Shown piece after piece: positions 6,709 to 10,721 of a stretch of DNA of 10,721 nucleotides (within the stretch, counting starts at the first letter, position 1; each line of letters starts with the position of its first letter). A program made the position numbers and the translations under genes. The notes below the pieces were generated by a model. It did no database searches and was not told the origin of the DNA. It saw only the letters and a list, made by a program, of their open reading frames with translations. The stretch comes from an uncultured Erysipelotrichaceae bacterium. Lineage in GTDB: Bacteria > Bacillota_I > Bacilli_A > RF39 > UBA660. The stretch covers positions 1-10,721 of the forward strand of contig CACZOV010000072.1 of assembly GCA_902782915.1 (NCBI GenBank). The letters run 5' to 3'.

Positions 6709-7245
6709 ATGGAAGAAAAACAATGGTATGTAGTAAATACTTATTCAGGTCATGAAAATAAAGTTAAAGAAAAGTTAGAAATGCGTGCAAATTCATTAGA
6801 TATGAAAGATTATATCTATCGTGTAATTGTACCAGAAGAGACTATTATTGAAGAAAAAAATGGTGTTGAAAAAGAAAAAGTAAAAAAATTATTTCCAGGA
6901 TATATATTAGTTGAAATGGTTATGAGTGATGAAGCTTGGTTTATAGTTCGTAATACACCAGGTGTAACAGGATTTATTGGATCAAGTGGAAAAGGAGCTA
7001 AACCTACCCCACTTCAACCATATGAAGTAGATAATATATTAAATAGTATGGGTATGGATCGTATTGATATTAAAAACGATCTTGTTATTGGTGATTCTAT
7101 TAAGATTGTTGATGGACCTTTCTCAGGTATGTTTGGTAAAGTTGAATCAATCAATGAAGAAACAAAACAAGTAAATGCTATTGTTGATTTATTTGGTCAA
7201 GAAACAACAATAGAATGTGAGCTTTCTCAAATAAAAAAGGCTTAA
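6709..7245 (+). CDS. nusG: Transcription termination/antitermination factor NusG
   Basis: NusG binds elongating RNA polymerase and modulates pausing and termination. The 178-residue length is normal. The NGN domain starts with WYVVNTYSGHENKVKEKLE (residues 6-24) and includes KLFPGYILVEM (60-70) and VRNTPGVTGFIG (80-91). The KOW domain follows with GDSIKIVDGPFSGMFGKVES (128-147) and LFGQETTIECELSQI to the end. The start has a GGGGGG run right after the secE stop (spacing ten bases between genes), so it is co-transcribed with secE. The stop is followed after one base by the start of a kinase-like gene. Confidence 0.97.
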   Translation: MEEKQWYVVNTYSGHENKVKEKLEMRANSLDMKDYIYRVIVPEETIIEEKNGVEKEKVKKLFPGYILVEMVMSDEAWFIVRNTPGVTGFIGSSGKGAKPTPLQPYEVDNILNSMGMDRIDIKNDLVIGDSIKIVDGPFSGMFGKVESINEETKQVNAIVDLFGQETTIECELSQIKKA

Positions 7246-7246
7246 T

Positions 7247-7930
7247 ATGAATACGGTTTTGGTTGATAGAATAGAAGTTAAAGAAATAAGAAAAAACAAG
7301 TGCATAGGTCGTGGAAAAGAAGGAAGTTGTTATTTTCTAAAACAAGAGCACCAAGTTGTAAAAATTTATCATATATGGGATTCAAAAAGAAAAATTTATT
7401 TTGATCAAGGATCCGATCGAATAGCTTTTCCAAATAAGATTTTATTGGACAAGGAAACAAATATACTAGTTGGATATACTATGAATTATTTAGAAGGTAT
7501 AAAATTTCTAGATGGTTTTCAAGATAAATTATCTTTAGGAGAATTAAAAAAATCATATCAAGAACTAAAAGAAATTATTAAGAATTTAAAAGATATCTAT
7601 ATGGATGATAATTGTTTAGAAAATATGTTATATGATTATAATTTAAAAAGAATTAATTTAATTGATACAAGTAGATGGTATCGTAAAGAGAATGGATATA
7701 TAGAAAATATAAATGAATATAATTGGCAAATGATAACTGCTCTTCTTCGAAGTATTAATTGGAAGAATTTTAAACTTAATCAAGAAAAAAAACTATATGA
7801 ATTATATTTAATTTATGATCATTTAGAAAATATACCAAATTTATTTTTAGAGTTTTTAGAAGAGTTAGAAAATAAAGTATCAGAATATAAGGGATATAAA
7901 GTAAAAAAAATTAATGAATTAAAATTATAG
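7247..7930 (+). CDS. Protein-kinase-like protein coupled to nusG
   Basis: A 227-residue protein with the main landmarks of the protein-kinase-like fold in order. IGRGKEGSCYF (residues 20-30) is a G-x-G-x-x-G nucleotide loop. VVKIY places K39 as the ATP lysine. GYTMNYLEG (76-84) resembles a hinge. YMDDNCLENMLYD (118-130) has D121 and N126 with the D-x4-N spacing of the catalytic loop. INLIDTSRW places D140 at the metal-binding DFG position, although Phe and Gly are absent. The C-lobe is short for a Ser/Thr kinase, so it may phosphorylate a small molecule or protein or be inactive. It starts one base after the nusG stop, with AAAAGG inside nusG as ribosome site, so translation is probably coupled. 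The substrate is unknown; no membrane segment is seen. Confidence 0.8.
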   Translation: MNTVLVDRIEVKEIRKNKCIGRGKEGSCYFLKQEHQVVKIYHIWDSKRKIYFDQGSDRIAFPNKILLDKETNILVGYTMNYLEGIKFLDGFQDKLSLGELKKSYQELKEIIKNLKDIYMDDNCLENMLYDYNLKRINLIDTSRWYRKENGYIENINEYNWQMITALLRSINWKNFKLNQEKKLYELYLIYDHLENIPNLFLEFLEELENKVSEYKGYKVKKINELKL

Positions 7931-7940
7931 GAGTTTTGGG

Positions 7941-8654
7941 ATGAATAAAGAATATATTTATAGTCATGGTCAAGTTTTAATAAGAGATGATTTAAATAAA
8001 GAAAAAATTGTTGACTATTATGATAATTTAGATCAGGTACTAATACAAGAAAATATCATTGAAGAAATGATGAATAAAAAGGAAGATCTAGAGAAAAATA
8101 TAAGTGAAAAATTAAAGCCATATACAATTAAAAGATTAATTTTAGATACTGTTTTAGGAACTTTATTGATGGCTTTTCTTATGAATATTTTAGTTAATTC
8201 TTTTGGACCTATAGATGGTATTAAAGATCTTTATGTTCAATTATATGAGCCAATAATAAGTATATCTATATTTTTACCAATTAATATAATTGGTTCTTGT
8301 CTAAAATATATTGATAAAAAAGAATCTTTAAAGGAAAAAAGAGGAAAAAAAATAGAATTAGAATTATTAAATAGAGAATTAGAAGATGCAAAGAAATATT
8401 TAGAATATTTAAAGAGTAATAAAACTTGTAACAAAAAGAAACGTAACTTTGATTCAAAACAAATTAATGATTTAGAACAATTAAAGTTATTAAAAAAATG
8501 TCTTTTATTTTATAAAGAACTTGGATATAATGAGCAAAAGTATTTAAAAGCTTATCAAGAAGGAAAGCTTGATTATAGTTTAAATAATTATGATCAAGAA
8601 GAAATATCTTTTGCAAAAGAATATTTTAAGGAAAAAATAAATAAAAAACGTTAA
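7941..8654 (+). CDS. Two-TM coiled-coil membrane protein of unknown function
   Basis: A 237-residue protein with a charged helical N-terminus, two hydrophobic segments (about 67-88 and 104-122) and a long charged C-terminal region. The C-terminal region is probably coiled coil from about 125 to 158 (KEKRGKKIELELLNRELEDA and onward) and helical again from about 172. Both ends should lie in the cytosol. I recognise no family or catalytic motif. GGAG overlaps the stop of the kinase-like gene and lies seven bases before the start, so the two are one transcriptional unit with nusG. A functional link with the kinase-like neighbour, for example as membrane partner or substrate, is plausible but only inferred from position. 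Confidence 0.8.
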   Translation: MNKEYIYSHGQVLIRDDLNKEKIVDYYDNLDQVLIQENIIEEMMNKKEDLEKNISEKLKPYTIKRLILDTVLGTLLMAFLMNILVNSFGPIDGIKDLYVQLYEPIISISIFLPINIIGSCLKYIDKKESLKEKRGKKIELELLNRELEDAKKYLEYLKSNKTCNKKKRNFDSKQINDLEQLKLLKKCLLFYKELGYNEQKYLKAYQEGKLDYSLNNYDQEEISFAKEYFKEKINKKR

Positions 8655-8660
8655 AAGTAC

Positions 8661-8689
8661 TTGATTTTACAAGAAAATAATGTTATTAT
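8661..8689 (+). promoter_or_regulatory. Promoter of rplK-rplA
   Basis: TTGATT (8661-8666) and TATTAT (8684-8689) are separated by exactly 17 bases, with TG at 8681-8682 giving an extended -10. It lies a few bases after the stop at 8652-8654; no terminator separates it from the upstream operon, so read-through into rplK is possible. RNA would start near 8696. Confidence 0.85.
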
Positions 8690-8718
8690 CATACTGCTAT
8701 ATTTTATTGATATAGATT

Positions 8719-8815
8719 TATATATACGTTTTGTATATATATTTAGTGGGAGGCGAAAGTCCTAAATTTGTTTAAAAATAATGCGGACGGACATATGTTA
8801 GCTTTTTGGACCACT
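8719..8815 (+). promoter_or_regulatory. Structured leader of rplK-rplA, probable autoregulatory RNA
   Basis: An AT hairpin, TATATATAC (8719-8727) with GTATATATA (8733-8741), has no T-tract, so it is not a terminator. It is followed by AGTGG (8745-8749), which can pair with CCACT (8811-8815) to enclose a domain of about 60 bases. Inside, AGG (8751-8753) can close on CCT (8761-8763) around a CGAAAGT loop, and GTCC (8759-8762) has three possible GGAC partners (8785, 8789 and 8808). The left half resembles the element before rplA. In many bacteria L1 represses rplKA through such a site; that role here is inference. Confidence 0.6.
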
Positions 8816-8852
8816 CACGAAAAGATTAGATCAAAGAAAGGATGTGTTTTTC

Positions 8853-9275
8853 GTGGCTAAAGAAGTTGTTAAGAAAATTAAGTTAGCAATTCAAGCAGGT
8901 CGTGCAACACCAGCTCCACCAGTTGGAACAGTGTTAGGACCAGCCGGAATTAACTTACAAGATTTTTGTACTAAATATAATGATGCAACTAGAGATAAAA
9001 TGGGAGATATAGCACCAGTTGAAATTACTATCTATGATGATAGAAGTTTTGACTTTGTAATTAAGACTCCACCTACAGCATTTTTAATTAAGAAATATGC
9101 TAAAGTACAAAAAGGTTCTGTTAAAGGAAAAAATGAAATTGTTGGACATTTAACAGAAGATCAAGTTAAAGAAATTGCTACTATTAAATTACCAGATTTA
9201 AACGCATATGATGTAGATGCAGCTATTAAAATTGTTAAAGGAACTGCACTTAATATGGGTATAGAAGTTAAATAA
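8853..9275 (+). CDS. rplK: 50S ribosomal protein L11
   Basis: L11 binds 23S rRNA at the GTPase-associated centre at the base of the stalk. The 140 residues start MAKEVVKKIKLAIQAGRATP, the standard L11 N-terminus. The proline-rich PAPPVGTVLGPAGINLQDF and KTPPTAFLIKKYAKV are diagnostic. The start is a GTG at 8853. Another in-frame GTG at 8844 would add three residues (MFF) and would sit almost on top of AAAGGA (8837-8842), so 8853, about ten bases from that site, is preferred. It is first in the rplK-rplA unit and has a structured leader. Confidence 0.97.
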   Translation: MAKEVVKKIKLAIQAGRATPAPPVGTVLGPAGINLQDFCTKYNDATRDKMGDIAPVEITIYDDRSFDFVIKTPPTAFLIKKYAKVQKGSVKGKNEIVGHLTEDQVKEIATIKLPDLNAYDVDAAIKIVKGTALNMGIEVK

Positions 9276-9285
9276 AGTAGTAAAT

Positions 9286-9332
9286 CATATAGGGCAACCT
9301 ATGTGGAAGGATAAAGGTCCGCTAAAACCACA
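9286..9332 (+). promoter_or_regulatory. Structured rplK-rplA spacer, probable L1 binding site
   Basis: CATATAGG (9286-9293) and CCTATGTG (9298-9305) form a stem capped by a GCAA tetraloop. Overlapping it, TGTGG (9302-9306) can pair with CCACA (9328-9332), with an inner GGA/TCC pair (9309-9311, 9318-9320) and an asymmetric loop of AA opposite GCTAAAA. GCTAAAACCACAAGGAGG just before rplA is a pattern I recall from Firmicutes rplA upstream regions. Because two of the helices share bases 9302-9305, they are alternatives, which would suit a translational switch bound by L1. Confidence 0.6.
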
Positions 9333-9344
9333 AGGAGGTAAAAA

Positions 9345-10040
9345 ATGAAAAGAGGAAAAAGATATAATGATGCTGTTTCAAAGATTGAAAAAGGCAAAGT
9401 TTATACTAAAGAAGAAGCAGTTAAGTTGGTAAAAGAAACTTCAAATGCAAAGTTTGATTCTACAATTGAAGTTGCAATGTATTTAAATCTAGATACAAAA
9501 AAAGCTGATCAACAATTACGTGGTGCAGTTGTACTACCTCATGGAACAGGAAAAACTAAAAAAGTTTTAGTAATTGCTAAAGGTGATGCAGCAAAAGCTG
9601 CAAAAGAGGCAGGAGCTGACTATGTTGGTGATGTTGACATGGTAGAAAAAATCGAAAAAGAAAATTGGTTTGATTTTGATACATTAATTGCAACACCAGA
9701 TGCTATGCCACTTCTTGGTCGTCTTGGACGTATACTTGGACCAAAAGGTTTAATGCCAAATCCAAAAACAGGAACTGTTACAACAGACGTTACTAAAGCT
9801 ATTAATGATGTTAAATCAGGACGTGTTGAATATAGAACTGACAGTTTTGGAAATGTTCACGGTATTATAGGTAAAGCAAGTTTTGATGAAGATAAATTAC
9901 TTGAAAACTTAAATACATTTGTAGGTACAATTCTTAAATTAAAACCAGCAACTGTTAAGGGTGATTATGTTAAAAATGTTAGTATATCATCTACTATGGG
10001 TCCTGGAATAAAGATTAATATTAATTCATTTGACAAATAG
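9345..10040 (+). CDS. rplA: 50S ribosomal protein L1
   Basis: L1 forms the mobile L1 stalk beside the E site and commonly represses its own operon. The 231 residues are normal for the family. The start [20 protein letters not shown], the internal [17 protein letters not shown] and the signature [20 protein letters not shown] are clear. The C-terminal RNA-binding region includes [10 protein letters not shown] and HGIIGKASF. The start has AAGGAGG nine bases upstream. It follows rplK by 69 bases that hold a structured element. Its last codons contain the -35 box of the rplJ promoter. Confidence 0.98.
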   Translation: MKRGKRYNDAVSKIEKGKVYTKEEAVKLVKETSNAKFDSTIEVAMYLNLDTKKADQQLRGAVVLPHGTGKTKKVLVIAKGDAAKAAKEAGADYVGDVDMVEKIEKENWFDFDTLIATPDAMPLLGRLGRILGPKGLMPNPKTGTVTTDVTKAINDVKSGRVEYRTDSFGNVHGIIGKASFDEDKLLENLNTFVGTILKLKPATVKGDYVKNVSISSTMGPGIKININSFDK

Positions 10041-10057
10041 TAAAATAATGATATAAT
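10030..10057 (+). promoter_or_regulatory. Promoter of rplJ-rplL, -35 inside the end of rplA
   Basis: TTGACA (10030-10035), a perfect -35 consensus, is formed by the last codons of rplA. TATAAT (10052-10057) follows after 16 bases with TG at 10049-10050. RNA would start near 10064, at the beginning of the L10 leader. Confidence 0.88.
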
Positions 10058-10063
10058 AATGGA

Positions 10064-10163
10064 GTTTATTTGGTGCCAAAGACAGTAGGTCGTTTGTAAA
10101 TCCTACCGAGGACTAAAACTAAGATTTAGAAAGTTTTAAAAGTCCTTGATATAGGACTTTTTT
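10064..10163 (+). promoter_or_regulatory. L10 ribosomal protein leader
   Basis: The sequence has the hallmarks of the Firmicutes L10 leader, to which the L10-L12 complex binds to repress its own operon. GACAGTAGG at 10081-10089 has its GTAGG helix closed by CCTAC (10102-10106), followed by CCGAGGAC. AGGACT (10109-10114) can pair with AGTCCT (10141-10146) and AAAAC (10115-10119) with GTTTT (10133-10137), giving an antiterminator that excludes the terminator at 10138-10163. L10 binding would be expected to favour the terminator. Confidence 0.88.
10138..10163 (+). terminator. Attenuator terminator of the L10 leader
   Basis: AAAAGTCCT (10138-10146) and AGGACTTTT (10153-10161) form a perfect nine-base-pair stem around TGATAT, ending in a T run through 10163. 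It lies 33 bases before rplJ. Confidence 0.88.
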
Positions 10164-10196
10164 GGTACTTTTAAATAAAAATATGAAGGAGGAAAT

Positions 10197-10694
10197 ATGG
10201 CAAATCCTAAGATATTAGAGAAAAAACAACAAGTAATCGATGAGATAAAAGATAAGATTGAAAATTCTAAAGGTGTTGTTTTATTTGATTATCGCGGGCT
10301 TACTGATGCTGAAATTAAAGAATTAAAAAAAGCTTTAAAAGAAGTAGATAGTGAATATAAAGTTTATAAAAATACTTTAATGCATAGAGCTTTAAGTGAT
10401 TTAAATATTAATATTGATGAACATTTAAATGGTCCAAGTGCATTAGCATATAGTCATGATCAAATAGCTCCTATTAAAGTACTTGCAAATTTCATGAAGA
10501 AACACAAAGCAGTTACTTTAAAGGTTGGACTTGTAGATAATCAAGTAACTAGTAGCGAAGAATTAGAAAAATTATCAACTATTCCATCACGCGAAGGATT
10601 ACTTACAATGCTTGCTGGAGGTATGCTTGCTATACCAAAAGATTTAGCAATCTGTTTAGATTTATATTCTAAACAATTAGAAGAAAATAATTAA
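10197..10694 (+). CDS. rplJ: 50S ribosomal protein L10
   Basis: L10 anchors L7/L12 dimers to the ribosomal stalk. The 165-residue length is typical. The N-terminal domain shows VVLFDYRGLTDAEIKELKKA and YKVYKNTLMHRAL, matching the family motif K-N-T-L/R, followed by LNGPSALAYSHDQIAPIKVL. The C-terminal helix KDLAICLDLYSKQLEENN is where L12 dimers dock. The start has a strong GGAGGA five bases upstream. It is controlled by the L10 leader and precedes rplL by 19 bases. Confidence 0.97.
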   Translation: MANPKILEKKQQVIDEIKDKIENSKGVVLFDYRGLTDAEIKELKKALKEVDSEYKVYKNTLMHRALSDLNINIDEHLNGPSALAYSHDQIAPIKVLANFMKKHKAVTLKVGLVDNQVTSSEELEKLSTIPSREGLLTMLAGGMLAIPKDLAICLDLYSKQLEENN

Positions 10695-10713
10695 TTAAAG
10701 GGAGGAAATTAAA

Positions 10714-10721
10714 ATGGCAAA
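10714..10721 (+). CDS. rplL: Start of 50S ribosomal protein L7/L12, 3' end outside window
   Basis: Only ATG GCA and two more bases are visible. GGGAGGA lies just upstream. Identity rests on the position after rplJ under an L10 leader and on the common Met-Ala start; the coding sequence itself is too short to identify. Confidence 0.65.

Noticed and set aside
7278..7460. Minus-strand frame inside the kinase-like gene
   Set aside because: Antisense shadow over the glycine loop region; no start signal.
8237..8434. Minus-strand frame inside the coiled-coil gene
   Set aside because: Antisense shadow of Lys/Glu-rich coding giving a Phe/Ser-rich product.
8719..8741. AT hairpin as terminator of the nusG operon
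   Set aside because: Stem is only A-T pairs plus one C-G, no T-tract follows, and it lies downstream of the rplK promoter.
8844..8852. Upstream GTG start for rplK
   Set aside because: It is almost on the ribosome site and adds MFF before the standard MAK start of L11.

Overview
The window is strongly AT-rich and uses the standard bacterial stops: TAA, TAG and TGA all end genes here, and TGA is not read as Trp. The T-box riboswitch, the Firmicutes-type L10 leader, the VTC/DUF4956/Cthe_2159 gene cluster and the secE-nusG-rplK-rplA-rplJ-rplL order point to a low-GC Bacillota lineage. An uncultured, Mollicutes-like or RF39-like gut Bacilli is my guess, from overall look only.

Positions 1-1884 (minus strand) hold a tightly overlapping three-gene operon: a VTC-fold polyphosphate-polymerase-type protein, a DUF4956 membrane protein, and the start of a secreted or anchored Cthe_2159-type (DUF4353) beta-helix protein that runs off the left edge. 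Positions 1885-2234 are a divergent intergenic region that carries a complete leucine T-box with specifier CUU. It controls a small membrane protein gene and the overlapping leucyl-tRNA synthetase gene leuS. leuS is interrupted by one in-frame TAA at 4303-4305, just before the KMSKS catalytic loop, and the frame then continues unchanged to a normal C-terminus. A soluble protein of unknown function (5008-5655) follows and ends at a clear terminator.

Positions 5690-8654 contain a tail-anchored, kinase-C-lobe-like protein, then an operon of secE, nusG, a second protein-kinase-like gene and a two-TM coiled-coil protein. The last two genes sit where rplK would normally follow nusG directly, and no rpmG is seen before secE. 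Positions 8655-10721 are the ribosomal stalk genes rplK (L11), rplA (L1) and rplJ (L10), plus the first codons of rplL. Each of the three complete genes has its own structured RNA leader. Those before rplK and rplA share a motif that I infer is an L1 autoregulatory site; the one before rplJ is an L10 leader with mutually exclusive antiterminator and terminator pairings.

Most genes are ordinary housekeeping. The points that deserve a second look are the broken leuS, the two kinase-like genes flanking secE-nusG, and the hairpin that overlaps the secE transcription start.
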